A DNA stretch of 51,079 bases from an uncultured Eubacteriales bacterium (GTDB taxonomy: Bacteria; Bacillota; Clostridia; Lachnospirales; Lachnospiraceae): contig OMWY01000015.1 in the NCBI GenBank assembly GCA_900314885.1, positions 1 to 51,079 of the forward strand. Reading direction: 5' to 3'. The notes below the pieces were generated by a model. It saw nothing but the letters and a program-made list of their open reading frames with translations, had not been told where the DNA came from and ran no database searches. Positions 16,535 to 26,900 of this stretch are shown one piece after another. A program made the position numbers and the translations under genes. Position 1 is the first letter of the stretch, and every line of letters begins with the position of its first letter.

Positions 16535-17725
16535 TTATTTTCCCAACCGCATCTTAAAATCCTCGTATCCGAATTTTTTATTTACGGTTAATTTTCCATC
16601 GCCGTCAATTACATCTATATCAGGCAAAGGCATTCCGTTGAATGTGTTATTTTTTACAAATGAATAAATTGCCATATCGCCGAATATTAGCTTATCGCCG
16701 ATATTTATTTCTCTGTCAAATGAATAATCACCTATTACATCTCCCGCAAGGCAGGTGCATGAGCCGAGCCTGTATGTATATTTACCCTTGCCGGGCTCCA
16801 TTCCGTCAAGGATTGGCGGACGGTACGGCATCTCAAGAACATCAGGCATATGGCAGGCCGCGCTCGCGTCGAGAATTAAATTGGTAATTCCGTTATTCTC
16901 GGTCTTATCAAGAACAGTAGTTACAAGATATCCGGCGTCAAGGGCCACAGCTTCACCCGGCTCTATATAGACCTCGAATTTATATTTATCGCGAAAATAA
17001 TTAATTATCTGGATTAATAAATCAACGTTATAATCTTTTCTCGTAATATGGTGACCGCCGCCGAAATTAATCCAATCAAGGTGCTTAAAGTATCTGCCGA
17101 ATTTCATCTCCACCGCTTCCACGGTCTCATAGAGCGGTTCAGCTCCCTGCTCGCAGAGGGTATGAAAATGAAATCCCGTAACTCCGTCAAGGGAATCCCG
17201 GTCGGCCTCTATATCAGACGCAAGCCTCTCGCTTGTCACACCAAGGCGGCTTCCGGGAGCGCATGGGTCATATATCGCGTGACCCTCCTGCGTTGAAAGC
17301 TCAGGATTAATTCTCAGGCCTAATTTATTAATCCGTCCGCTTTTACCGGAAAGACAATAATCACGATATTTTTTTAATTGCGCTGTCGAATTAAAAATAA
17401 TATGGTCGCATATTTTACTTATAAACGGCATATCCTTTTCTTTATATGCCGGTGAAAAAATATGCGTTTCTTTTCCCATCTCTTCGGCGCCGAGCTTAGC
17501 CTCATACAGGCCGGAGGCGGTAGTTCCCGCAAGGTATTTTCCTATAAGCGGGTAAAGTGGGTAAAAGGAAAATGCTTTTTCGGCGAGTAATATTTTAGCG
17601 CCGGTCTTACCTGCAATATCCGCTAATTTCTTACAGTTATCTTCTATTTTTTCACTGTCAATGACGTAGCAGGGTGTCTCCGCCATTAACAGTGAATATA
17701 ATTTTTTATCCGATATTTCCATCAT
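16535..17725 (-). CDS. nspC: Carboxynorspermidine/carboxyspermidine decarboxylase
   Basis: 396 residues, alanine-racemase-fold PLP enzyme. It removes the carboxyl group from carboxyspermidine (or carboxynorspermidine). Lys50 in LLAEKAFSFYPLYPLI is the Schiff-base lysine in the form peculiar to this family; HFHTLCEQGAEPL, NFGGGHHIT and VYIEPGEAV follow. The gene overlaps the dehydrogenase by four bases (ATGA). Substrate choice between the spermidine and norspermidine forms depends on the diamine made upstream: putrescine here, so spermidine is expected. Confidence 0.93.
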   Translation of the reverse strand: MMEISDKKLYSLLMAETPCYVIDSEKIEDNCKKLADIAGKTGAKILLAEKAFSFYPLYPLIGKYLAGTTASGLYEAKLGAEEMGKETHIFSPAYKEKDMPFISKICDHIIFNSTAQLKKYRDYCLSGKSGRINKLGLRINPELSTQEGHAIYDPCAPGSRLGVTSERLASDIEADRDSLDGVTGFHFHTLCEQGAEPLYETVEAVEMKFGRYFKHLDWINFGGGHHITRKDYNVDLLIQIINYFRDKYKFEVYIEPGEAVALDAGYLVTTVLDKTENNGITNLILDASAACHMPDVLEMPYRPPILDGMEPGKGKYTYRLGSCTCLAGDVIGDYSFDREINIGDKLIFGDMAIYSFVKNNTFNGMPLPDIDVIDGDGKLTVNKKFGYEDFKMRLGK

Positions 17726-18981
17726 GGGACAAGTACCGGATTTTCATCGACCTTCCACGGAAGACCCCATTTATTAAGGGCGTCCATATATGGATCGGGA
17801 TCGAACTCATCGGTTGTAAATACGCCGGGCTTTTTCCATTTTCCCGTGACAACCATCATAGCGCCAATCATGGCAGGAACTCCCGTGGTATAGGCAACCG
17901 CCTGGCTTCCGACCTCCTTATAGCACTCCTCATGGTCGCACATATTGTAAATATAAATATGGCGTTCCTTGCCATCCTTCTTGCCTGTAAATATGCAGCC
18001 GATATTCGTCTTACCCTTGGTAAGAGGCCCGAGACTTGCCGGGTCCGGGAGAAGGGTCTTAAGGAATTTAATAGGAACTATCTCATGTCCTTCGAATTCG
18101 ACAGGAGTAGTCTTAAGCATGCCGACATCCTCGAGACACCTCATATGGTCGAGATAGCTCTGACCGAATGTCATGAAGAACCTTATGCGCTTAACCTCAG
18201 GCATATTTCTGCCTAACGCCTCTATCTCCTCGTGATGAAGGAGGTACATGTCCTTCATTCCGACACCATCGAAATTATATTCGCGCTTAATGCTCATGGC
18301 AGGAATTTCCACCCATTTGCCATTTTCCATATAGCTTCCCGGGGCGCTTACCTCACGTAAATTCACCTCAGGATTAAAGTTTGTGGCAAACGGAAGGCCG
18401 TTGTCACCGCCGTTACAATCAAGAATATCAATCGTATCTATCGTATCAAAATAGTGCTTCTTGGCGTAAGCCGCGAATACGCTGGTTACACCGGGGTCAA
18501 AGCCTGTTCCGAGAAGGGCTGTGAGACCGGCGTTTTTAAACTTATCCTCATAAGCCCACTGGTAGGAATAATCAAAATAAGCCGAAAATCCCAAATCCTT
18601 ACAACGCTTCTCATACTGAGCCCGCCACTTTGGCTCGTCAGTATCCTCAGGCTCGTAATTTGCCGTATCTATATAGTCGACTCCCGCTTCGAGGCAGGCG
18701 TCCATGAGGGCAAGATCCTCGTAAGGAAGAGCCAGATTAAGAAGGGCATCCGGCTTATAATCCTTAATTAAAACGACCACGCTCGTAACGTCCATAGCGT
18801 CAATCCGGGCGGTCGTGATTTTCGTCTTTGTCTTGTCTTTTAGTTCATCGGCGATCTTGTCGCATTTACTCTTCGTCCTGCTCGCGATCATAATTTCATC
18901 AAAAACTTCGCTGTTCTGGCAGCACTTGTGGATAGCGACACTTGCAACACCACCTGCTCCGATAATAAGTAATCTGCTCAT
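17722..18981 (-). CDS. Carboxyspermidine/carboxynorspermidine synthase (saccharopine dehydrogenase family)
   Basis: 419 residues with an N-terminal NAD(P) site LLIIGAGGVASVAIHKC. It reductively condenses aspartate semialdehyde with putrescine to give carboxyspermidine. Text such as DYIDTANYEPEDTDEPKW and GTGFDPGVTSVFAAYAKKHY is characteristic of the Lys1-like carboxynorspermidine dehydrogenases rather than lysine-pathway enzymes. It overlaps speE by four bases and the decarboxylase gene by four, so all three are coupled. This route needs no decarboxylated S-adenosylmethionine and is known as the dominant one in many gut anaerobes. Confidence 0.92.
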   Translation of the reverse strand: MSRLLIIGAGGVASVAIHKCCQNSEVFDEIMIASRTKSKCDKIADELKDKTKTKITTARIDAMDVTSVVVLIKDYKPDALLNLALPYEDLALMDACLEAGVDYIDTANYEPEDTDEPKWRAQYEKRCKDLGFSAYFDYSYQWAYEDKFKNAGLTALLGTGFDPGVTSVFAAYAKKHYFDTIDTIDILDCNGGDNGLPFATNFNPEVNLREVSAPGSYMENGKWVEIPAMSIKREYNFDGVGMKDMYLLHHEEIEALGRNMPEVKRIRFFMTFGQSYLDHMRCLEDVGMLKTTPVEFEGHEIVPIKFLKTLLPDPASLGPLTKGKTNIGCIFTGKKDGKERHIYIYNMCDHEECYKEVGSQAVAYTTGVPAMIGAMMVVTGKWKKPGVFTTDEFDPDPYMDALNKWGLPWKVDENPVLVP

Positions 18982-19868
18982 TTTCCCTCCTTAATACTGA
19001 GTTTTCCTTCTTCTTCCTCTAATATATCTTCAACATATTTCGGAAGCATAAACGCTCCCCTGTGAAGGTTCGTAGTGTAATAGTAGGTCTTTATCTTCCT
19101 CTTCTTCCAGCGTACCGGGTCAAAATCATCAAGCGGATGGTATTTCTTGCTTGCGAAGCCGAAGAGCCAGTAGCCCGACGGGCAGGTAGGAATATTTGCC
19201 TGGTAGACGCGACTTATAGGAAATACCGAAAATACCTTTTTGTGCATGGCCCTGAAGGATTCTTCATCATCATCAAAGAATGGTGAACCGTGCTGGTAGA
19301 TCATGATTCCATCCTTCTTAAGAGCCCTGAAGCAGCCACCGTAGAATTCCTTGGTAAATAGGCCTTCCGTGTGGCCAAAGGGGTCTGTCGCGTCATTTAT
19401 AATTATATCAAACTCATCTTCACGGCCTCGAAGGTAGCGAAGCCCATCCTGGTGGACGATATGAACTCTCGGATCGTCGAAGCCCTTGCTAGCCTCAGGG
19501 AAATATTTCTTACAGACCTCAACCATCTGCTCATCGGGCTCGACAACCTCTATGGACTCAATCTCAGGGTAGGCGGTCATCTCACGGGCTACGCCGCCGT
19601 CACCACCACCGATTATAAGTACCCTCTTGACGTCAGGGTGAACCGCCATCGGCACATGGGTCACCATTTCATTGTAAATGAACTCATCCGCCTCTGAAAA
19701 GAGTATATCTCCGTCAAGCATGAGAAATCGGCCAAGGTCAGGCGATTCGAAGACCTCTATCCTCTGAAACTCACTTTCCTCCGAATAGAGCTGCTTACTG
19801 ACTCTGATTCCCATGCTTACCGAGTCGGTGAAAATTTCATTTACAAGTATATCTGATTTTTGTGACAT
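18978..19868 (-). CDS. speE: Spermidine synthase-like aminopropyltransferase
   Basis: 296 residues. Rossmann methyltransferase-like fold with LIIGGGDGGVAREM and the catalytic NDATDPFGHTEGLF block, in which Asp is kept; tight sequence agreement with SpeE. These enzymes move an aminopropyl group from decarboxylated S-adenosylmethionine to putrescine. No S-adenosylmethionine decarboxylase (speD) lies in the window, and the next two genes provide a different spermidine route, so its use here is unclear. It lies 14 bases after speA. Confidence 0.92.
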   Translation of the reverse strand: MSQKSDILVNEIFTDSVSMGIRVSKQLYSEESEFQRIEVFESPDLGRFLMLDGDILFSEADEFIYNEMVTHVPMAVHPDVKRVLIIGGGDGGVAREMTAYPEIESIEVVEPDEQMVEVCKKYFPEASKGFDDPRVHIVHQDGLRYLRGREDEFDIIINDATDPFGHTEGLFTKEFYGGCFRALKKDGIMIYQHGSPFFDDDEESFRAMHKKVFSVFPISRVYQANIPTCPSGYWLFGFASKKYHPLDDFDPVRWKKRKIKTYYYTTNLHRGAFMLPKYVEDILEEEEGKLSIKEGK

Positions 19869-19882
19869 CCATGTGCCCTCCG

Positions 19883-21334
19883 TTACTGTCTTAAAACTCT
19901 TATATTATTCGCCTCCGGATCCGCGGTGCCCTGCAGGCTGCACCCCTTCTCCTTAGAGTAAATGATGTGATTGATTATATCGTCGGTTATTAATTCTCCA
20001 GGGGCAAGAATCGGAATTCCCGGCGGGTAGGACATGACAGACTCACCCGCAATCCTGCCAGCCGAGAGGCGAAGGGGAACGCTCTCCTTCTCAGCATAGA
20101 AAGCCTCCTGGGGAGACGCGACAACCTCAGGTGTCACTGCGTCCACAACCGGAAGGGCGCTGGCGTCCTTCTTATAGAGTCTCTTAATATCCTCGAGAGC
20201 TCCCACGAGACGCTCTATCTCCTGAATCCTGTCTCCTATCGAAATATAGGCCATAATATTTCCAAGGTCTCCGAACTCCATCTGAATATCGTATTCATCT
20301 CGGAGAAGGTCGTATATTTCAATGCCCGTAAGTCCGATGTCCTTTGTAAATACGCAGAGCTTAGTCACGTCAAAATCAAAGACATCCTCACCGTCTATAA
20401 GCTCGCGTCCGTAAGCGTAGTAGCCTCCGATATTATTTATCTCATTTCTCGCGTACTCAGACATCTCTATAACCTTATCAAAGCTTTCGCTTCCGCGAAG
20501 GGCAAGGTTCCTCCTTGAAATGTCGAGACTGCTGATAAGCAAATAGCTTGCGCTCGTAGTCTGAGTGAGATTAATAAACTGCCTCGTCTCACCCGGATCC
20601 ACGTTCGGCCCCGTAAGAAGAATTGAACTCTGGGTAAGGGATCCTCCCGACTTATGCATGCTTATGGCCGCCATATCAGCGCCCGCGTGCATTCCGGCAG
20701 TCGGAAGCTTGTCGTTAAAATAGGTCTGAGTTCCGTGCGCCTCATCGACAAGCACGCGAATTCCCTTGCTGTGGGCGTATTTCGTAATGCCCTCAATATC
20801 TGAACATATCCCGTAATACGAAGGATTTATTACGAGAATCGCCTTGGCGTCAGGGTTTTCATCTATAGTTTCCTTAACATCGGATAACTTCATGCCCAGA
20901 GCCACACCGATTCTCTCATGAATCCTAGGTCTCACGTAAACCGGCGTAGCCCCACAGAGAACCAGGGCGTTAATAACGCTCTTATGCACATTTCTCGGGA
21001 CAATAATCTTATCACCCGTCTTGACACTTGATAAAACCATGGCCTGAACAGCGCTTGTGGTTCCACCGACCATAAAAAACGCATGCGCCGCCCCAAAGGC
21101 ATCAGCTGTAAGCTCCTCAGCTTCCTTTATAACAGAAACCGGATTACATAAATTGTCAAGTGGCTTCATGCTGTTGACATCTATGCTTACGCACTGCTCG
21201 CCTAATAATTTCACCAGCTCCGGGTTCCCGCGTCCTCTTTTGTGGCCCGGAACATCAAAGGGTACCACCCTCCTTCTTCGAAACGCCTCAAGTGCCTCGC
21301 ACACAGGCGCCCTTCTCTGCTTTTCTATATTCAT
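19883..21334 (-). CDS. speA: Arginine decarboxylase, aspartate-aminotransferase fold (Orn/Lys/Arg decarboxylase)
   Basis: 483 residues. PLP enzyme of the Bacillus SpeA type, lacking the N-terminal wing domain of the enterobacterial inducible enzymes. Key text: PFDVPGHKRGRG near the start, DEAHGTQTYF, and SMHKSGGSLTQSS with Schiff-base Lys228. Lysine or ornithine as substrate cannot be excluded from sequence, but the agmatine genes aguA and aguB in the same unit point to arginine. Ribosome site GGGG is close to ATG. It begins nine bases after the peptidase stop. Confidence 0.92.
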   Translation of the reverse strand: MNIEKQRRAPVCEALEAFRRRRVVPFDVPGHKRGRGNPELVKLLGEQCVSIDVNSMKPLDNLCNPVSVIKEAEELTADAFGAAHAFFMVGGTTSAVQAMVLSSVKTGDKIIVPRNVHKSVINALVLCGATPVYVRPRIHERIGVALGMKLSDVKETIDENPDAKAILVINPSYYGICSDIEGITKYAHSKGIRVLVDEAHGTQTYFNDKLPTAGMHAGADMAAISMHKSGGSLTQSSILLTGPNVDPGETRQFINLTQTTSASYLLISSLDISRRNLALRGSESFDKVIEMSEYARNEINNIGGYYAYGRELIDGEDVFDFDVTKLCVFTKDIGLTGIEIYDLLRDEYDIQMEFGDLGNIMAYISIGDRIQEIERLVGALEDIKRLYKKDASALPVVDAVTPEVVASPQEAFYAEKESVPLRLSAGRIAGESVMSYPPGIPILAPGELITDDIINHIIYSKEKGCSLQGTADPEANNIRVLRQ

Positions 21335-21343
21335 CTTACCCCA

Positions 21344-23020
21344 TTAAAGCCCCAGTTTTTTACTTAGTTTATCCGCTACATTTTTAAGGCAGCCGTCCTC
21401 AAAAGGATTATTAAGGCCAACCTGCTTTATAAGGACATTAAAATAATCCGATGCCGAAAGCTTGCAGAAATTAAGGTATGAATCCCATGCCGCCTTAAAG
21501 TCCTCATCCATCCATACCTTGTACTGGAGGGCATCAGTCTGCGCTATACAGTAATCTATATAGTAGAGCGGATTATCGTAAATGTGGTGCTGCTTCTGCC
21601 AGAATCCACCTTCTTCATAGTATGCGTTGCCACTGTAGTCAAGGTGTGGCTTATACTGCTTCTCAAGGTCGCGCCATACTTCATCTCTAGCCTTAGGTGA
21701 GAGGGCAGGATCATCGTAAATTATATCCTGGAACTCATCTACCATCGTTCCATAAGGAATGAACATGATGGAATCTTCAAAATGCATATCAACGTAGTCT
21801 TGCGCCCTGTCACCGAAGAGGAGATTCATCCATTTCTCAGTGAAGAATTCCATACTCATTGAGTGAGTCTCAGCGGCCTCCATGGTGATGTCGGCGTGCT
21901 CCCTTATAGGGTCTGTTGATGTAAGCCAGCCCTGGAAGGCGTGTCCGCACTCATGAGTGATTACGTCAGCGTCTCCGCTTGTGCCGTTAAAGTTCGCGAA
22001 GATGAATGGGGCCTTATAGTCAGGGATATAGGTCATATATCCGCCTGTTGTCTTATTCTTGCGGCCCTCTACGTCAAAAAGCTCGCTGTCGCACATGAAG
22101 TTCATGAAGTCGCGGGTCTCTGGCGAAAGCTCTCCGTAGAGCTTCCTGCCGGCTTCAAGAATCTGCTTGTAATCACCGATTACGTCAGGATTTCCCTGCT
22201 TAAAGTATACGCCCTCATCATAATAGTAGAGATGATCAAGGCCAAGGCGGATTCTTCTTCTCTCGTGAAGCTTCTCTACAAATGGCACGAAGTCGCGCTT
22301 AACCTGCTTTCTGAACTCCGCTATATCGCTTCTGCCGTAGCAGTTTCTCATCATACGGGCATATCCGAGAGGAAGGTAATTCGCATAGCCCATCATTTCG
22401 CCCTGCTTTGTGCGGTTCTTAACGAGCTTATCGTATTCATCATCGAGCTGGTCGCGATTCTCTACAAAGAACTCCGTAAGCTTCTCCCAGGCTGCCTTCC
22501 TCACGTTCCTGTCGATATTGTGAAGATATGGGGTCATGAGAGAGAGGTTGCAGACCTTACCGTCAAATTCAATCTTTGCAGAAGCGAGAAGGTCGTTGTA
22601 CTCAGTAACGATTTTGTTCTCCTCCTGCATAAGAGGGAGAATCTTCTCATCTACGCTCTTCTCGGCGAGCTCTATATTTTTAAAGGCTACCTTGCCGATT
22701 TTCTCCTCAAGGTAAGGGCGGAACTTAGAAGCATAAAGGGCCTTCTTGTACTCTACGTCAAGGTTCTCTATGGTCGGCATATTTTCATCAAAGAAATTCT
22801 TCTCAGCCGAATACTCTGCATCCGCTGTATTGATATCGTGTCTTATATAAGCTATGTTAAATGCGGTGCTGATGTGGCCCGAGAGCTCATAATAACGCTT
22901 GTGCACATCAAAGGCTGCCTCGCCTGAAGTCGCGTTCTTCATGTCCTCAGTAAGCGTCTTAAACTGCTTCTTCACGTCCTCCATATCCGGGCGGACGTAT
23001 TCCATCTCTTTAAATTTCAT
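21344..23020 (-). CDS. M3-family oligoendopeptidase
   Basis: 558 residues. Zinc metallopeptidase of the thimet/PepF superfamily, with HECGH in VITHECGHAFQGW near residue 355 and the third ligand region in ITMEAAETHSMSMEFF about 25 residues on. Cytosolic, no signal peptide. It degrades oligopeptides. It is the first gene after the promoter at 23085-23113 and is followed within nine bases by speA, an unexplained pairing unless it feeds arginine from peptides into the decarboxylase. Confidence 0.93.
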   Translation of the reverse strand: MKFKEMEYVRPDMEDVKKQFKTLTEDMKNATSGEAAFDVHKRYYELSGHISTAFNIAYIRHDINTADAEYSAEKNFFDENMPTIENLDVEYKKALYASKFRPYLEEKIGKVAFKNIELAEKSVDEKILPLMQEENKIVTEYNDLLASAKIEFDGKVCNLSLMTPYLHNIDRNVRKAAWEKLTEFFVENRDQLDDEYDKLVKNRTKQGEMMGYANYLPLGYARMMRNCYGRSDIAEFRKQVKRDFVPFVEKLHERRRIRLGLDHLYYYDEGVYFKQGNPDVIGDYKQILEAGRKLYGELSPETRDFMNFMCDSELFDVEGRKNKTTGGYMTYIPDYKAPFIFANFNGTSGDADVITHECGHAFQGWLTSTDPIREHADITMEAAETHSMSMEFFTEKWMNLLFGDRAQDYVDMHFEDSIMFIPYGTMVDEFQDIIYDDPALSPKARDEVWRDLEKQYKPHLDYSGNAYYEEGGFWQKQHHIYDNPLYYIDYCIAQTDALQYKVWMDEDFKAAWDSYLNFCKLSASDYFNVLIKQVGLNNPFEDGCLKNVADKLSKKLGL

Positions 23021-23084
23021 GTTAAATCTGTCTCCTGTTTAAATAAAGTAGACCGCACGAAAAATACGCACAAATCCATCATTT

Positions 23085-23113
23085 ACTATACCATTTATAG
23101 GCGGATTTTGCAA
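23085..23113 (-). promoter_or_regulatory. Promoter of the peptidase-polyamine-glycan operon
   Basis: -35 TTGCAA (23108-23113), 17 bases, -10 TATAGT (23085-23090), leading to a leader of about 60 bases and ribosome site AGGAG before the peptidase ATG. No terminator was seen between here and glf, so up to ten genes may share it. Confidence 0.7.
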
Positions 23114-23124
23114 TAAAAAATATT

Positions 23125-23147
23125 GGGAACATGCTTCACATGTTCCC
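23125..23147 (-). terminator. Terminator overlapping the tatD stop codon
   Basis: On the minus strand GGGAACATG-TGAAG-CATGTTCCC is followed by AATATTTTTTATT. The TGA stop of tatD sits in the loop side of the hairpin. It isolates the defence island from the peptidase operon. Confidence 0.8.
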
Positions 23148-23915
23148 AAAAAGTTTAAGTGCGTTTTCGTATGTCTTTGCTTCAACCTCTTCCACACTAA
23201 TGCTAAGTATTTCAGAGAGCTTCTCCACTACATACTTTAGGTTACCGGAATAATTTCTGGTCCCCCTTACCGGTACCGGGGCCATATAAGGGCAGTCGGT
23301 CTCAAGCAAAATGTGGTCTATGCCGACCGCCGCGACGCTCTCTACATTTTTCTTCGCGTTCTTAAATGTTATGGCGCCGCCGAAGCCTAGGTAATAGCCC
23401 TTCTTCACGTACTCTACGGCCATCTCGGGTGAATAAGAATAGCAGTGAATTACTCCCCTTGGAAAATGCCTTGCTTCGAGGATATCCCAGGTATCCTTCG
23501 CAGCGTCACGGCTGTGAACAATAATTGGAAGGCCCTCTTTTACAGCAAGCTTAAGCTGTTCGTCGAACCATTTTCTCTGAAGGGCCTTCACCTCTTCGGT
23601 CCGCTCACCCTTCTCATGCTCGAAGTAATCAAGACCTATCTCGCCGATTGATCTTACCTTATTACTTGTTAGGAGGGAACTGATAGCCTCTATGCCCCGC
23701 TCCTCAAGGCCGCCCACCTCGTCAGGGTGGACACCGACCGCCGCAAACATATTTTCATGGCTCTCCGCTATCTTAACTGCCGCGGCACTGCTTTCAATCG
23801 AAGCGCCGACGCACATAACTGCGCCGACATTTTCCTCACGAATTTTCTTAATAATTTCTTCCCTGTCCTCATCAAAAACAGCGTCATCGTAATGCGTATG
23901 CGTATCAAATATCAT
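23136..23915 (-). CDS. tatD: TatD-family metal-dependent DNase
   Basis: 259 residues, TIM-barrel amidohydrolase fold. Metal ligands: DTHTHYD (His6, His8), IGEIGLDYFE (Glu), IVHSRDA, VIHCYS and LLETDCPYMAP (Asp). TatD proteins are 3'-5' DNases with repair or quality-control roles. In Firmicutes tatD often sits close to rsmA; here rsmA lies at 32390, beyond the whole Wadjet/HicAB block. Its ATG shares one base with the jetC stop (TAATG), so it is translated together with Wadjet. Confidence 0.93.
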   Translation of the reverse strand: MIFDTHTHYDDAVFDEDREEIIKKIREENVGAVMCVGASIESSAAAVKIAESHENMFAAVGVHPDEVGGLEERGIEAISSLLTSNKVRSIGEIGLDYFEHEKGERTEEVKALQRKWFDEQLKLAVKEGLPIIVHSRDAAKDTWDILEARHFPRGVIHCYSYSPEMAVEYVKKGYYLGFGGAITFKNAKKNVESVAAVGIDHILLETDCPYMAPVPVRGTRNYSGNLKYVVEKLSEILSISVEEVEAKTYENALKLFGNM

Positions 23916-26900
23916 TAAAAGAAACTCACCTGCCTATCCACTTCTATCTGGGACGATACCACTGTATTCGCTCCCTCTTCATCACCCTTCTTATGCTCCG
24001 ACCTGACATACTGCAAGCCCGGATGGAGGTCAGACGGAATCAGCCTCAATACATAAATGTTATTAAACCTGTCATAGATCGCCTCACCATCACTTCCCGA
24101 AAAACAGATAAGCTGAACCCGGCTCTTTTTAGCCGCTTCAAACACAGGTTTAAGCAAATGTTCCGAGTAGGTTTTCGCGAAAGGATTATCCATGATAAGA
24201 ACCTTGCTCCCGCCATTTGCCCTGAAAATGTCATTGTCATTGCGACGCATGTAGTACATAAGGGATGAAATCACCATAAAGGATGACACGAAGCCCTCAC
24301 CACCGGAGTTCTTGCTGACATCGTTCCAGGTTATTGACACAACACTCTCAAACTCAATCTTCTTCAAACGCACATGCACATTTGAAATATTTAACGTATT
24401 ATCATAAAGCTCCTTTGTGTTTACTCTGGTTCCTATAAAGTCCGAGAGAGGCTTGTTCTCGGAAAGAATCATGAGGCCCTGCTCAGTAATTTCATCCACG
24501 GTGTCCGACAGCTTCTTCTTATATTCGCGTTCTACAACCTCTTCCCAGGTTGGAACATCGACCTTGAGCATTTTCACGCTCCTTCCATGAACCTCAATCG
24601 TAGAATTATTTCCTATCATACCGATATTCTCATTGACCTCGCGAACATACTTTAAAACCTGCTCCACAAGCTGCTCTTTTTCTTCGGCAACCTGCTCAAG
24701 GTCCGCCTCAAGCTTTAAGAGCTGAGTGCGATAAGAAGCAGTAATAATTTCTATCTGCTTTAAAATATTTTCCGCGTTATCAGCGGTCGCGTAAATAGTT
24801 TCAAAGGATCTCTTAAAGGTATCGGCGGAATATTCCTTCTTCTCCGAAAGCTCCTTTATTTTCTCTTTTAAATCACTTCCTGCTTTTCTTATTAATTCCC
24901 TATATCTGTTATTATCCTTCACGAGGTTCCCACGTGATTTATTAAGCTCTTCTTCGTTAAATGATTCTATATCACCATCGAATAAATATCTTTCGTCGCG
25001 AGGCATATCGGCAAATTCAGACAGAGAGGAACACACTCCCTTTATGAGTGAAATTCTTTTAGCAAGCTTCTCATCCGTCTCCAAAAGCCTCTTTCTGTCA
25101 GACGTCGAGACGGTAATTTCATAGTCGTAATCCATATTCTCAAGACTTTCTTTAGGCGCAAGTTCACTGTCACCGCATTTTTCATAAATGAGTTTCAGGA
25201 GGCCATCCTTCTCAGTATTTAACCCTGTATCCTTCTTATCGCACTCAGTTATCGAAAAATCCTTCTTGCGAATTTCATTTTCCCTGTCACGGACAATATT
25301 TTCCTGATGGTCCTTTTCGTCCGCGTCATAAGAAATATTGATGTCAGACCTTGAAAGCTCCGCCCTCTTTAAATCACGGTCAAGCTCCTTATTTTCCTTG
25401 TCACATTGCTTTTTCTTTGCCGCGAATGAGTCCATAAGCTCTGCTTCGTCTGCGTTTATTTTGCTTATAAGAGCAGTATAATCCGCCAATATTTTATCGA
25501 TATCGTCATCACCTTCAATGGTCTTGGCATCATATGACGCGTATTTCAGAGCCTCCGCCTTTACGTTTTCATGGTCGGTATTAACCTGAAAGAGCTCATT
25601 TTTATCGGTTAAGAGCTTCTCGTTAAGCTGCTTATCCTGAGTTTTTAGCGCCGCTATTTTCTCGCTTACCTTGACTGACTCCTTCGTAAGCTCAGATTTT
25701 TTGTCAAGCTCCTCGAGGTAAACGTGGTACTTAGCCATAAGCCTTTTAAAAGCTTCTATCCGGTCCGTTAATCCATTTATTTTGTCAGATAATTCATCAA
25801 TAAGCCTTTGAGACCTTGATATATTTTTCTCATTTTCACCTATATTTTCTGTGACTTTTTTAACTTCCTCCTTATTATTTTCAATGGTTGTATTTATTTC
25901 CGCTATTTTATTTTTGCAGACATTGTAATCTGCTTCTGTAACTTTTTGAAGCCTTATCGCAGCCGCCCTTTCCTGTGTACGCCTGTATTCCTCTGCTCGC
26001 AAGGATATTTCCGCCTCAAGCTTGTTAATTTTCAGGTTGTATTCGTTTATTTTACGGGCTATAGCCTCCTCATCAAACAGGCTCCTGTCAAATAAGACAT
26101 ACATTTTCATCAGGCCGGCATTAATTATTGTATCACCTAGCGCTTCAGAGTCCGATGTCAGACTTTCCCTAACCGCTATCGGAATCGGGAAAGATGTAGT
26201 GACTTTCCGTAGGCTTTCAGCTAATTTTTTTATATCCGCTTCAGAAATTATTACGGAATACGGAAGCAAAGGAAATTTATCCACATAGGCATTCCTTTCT
26301 GCCTCACTGAATCCACCTTTTCTTAGCCAATCCAAGCCATAAACATAGTTAATTCCAAGGTCATCAAATAAGTCCGCAAGATCACCCGGTAGCTCCATTA
26401 TCCTTCCCGATGTAAGCTTCTCAAGCTCCTTCCTTAATTCAGTGAGCCTTGACTCAGCGTCATTTTTGCGGTTCTCTATATCCTCAGCCTTCTTGTCAAA
26501 GAGAGATATAATCTTTTCCGTATCAAATATTATCTTATCGCTCTCATCCAAGTATTTTAGTATGTCACGCCGCTTCGCAATTTCATCCTCAAAATCGCTA
26601 AGACGGGTATTAAAAATATCCAGTTCAGCCCCAAGTCTGAAGCCTTCCTTATGAAGCTGCTCTTTTTTCTCTGACAGTATTTTATCATTTTGAACGAGAT
26701 TTTCATAGTTCTTCCGCTCATCTGCCAGGTTCCGGTCACCTTCACTTTTCTCATCCGTATACTGTTTGATAAAAACATCTTCAAGTCCATGCTCGTACTC
26801 ACCTAAGATATTTCTTGCGAGATTCGTCTTATATCTCTTATTAAATTCATCTTCATTTTCACTATAGTTCTTGGTCGAATAATCAAGCCTTACTATCTCC

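Noticed and set aside
21941..22927. A 328-codon plus-strand open frame opposite the M3 peptidase
   Set aside because: It lies wholly antisense to a gene with clear metallopeptidase motifs, has no ribosome site and shows composition (many V, I, L, H) expected of a reverse frame.
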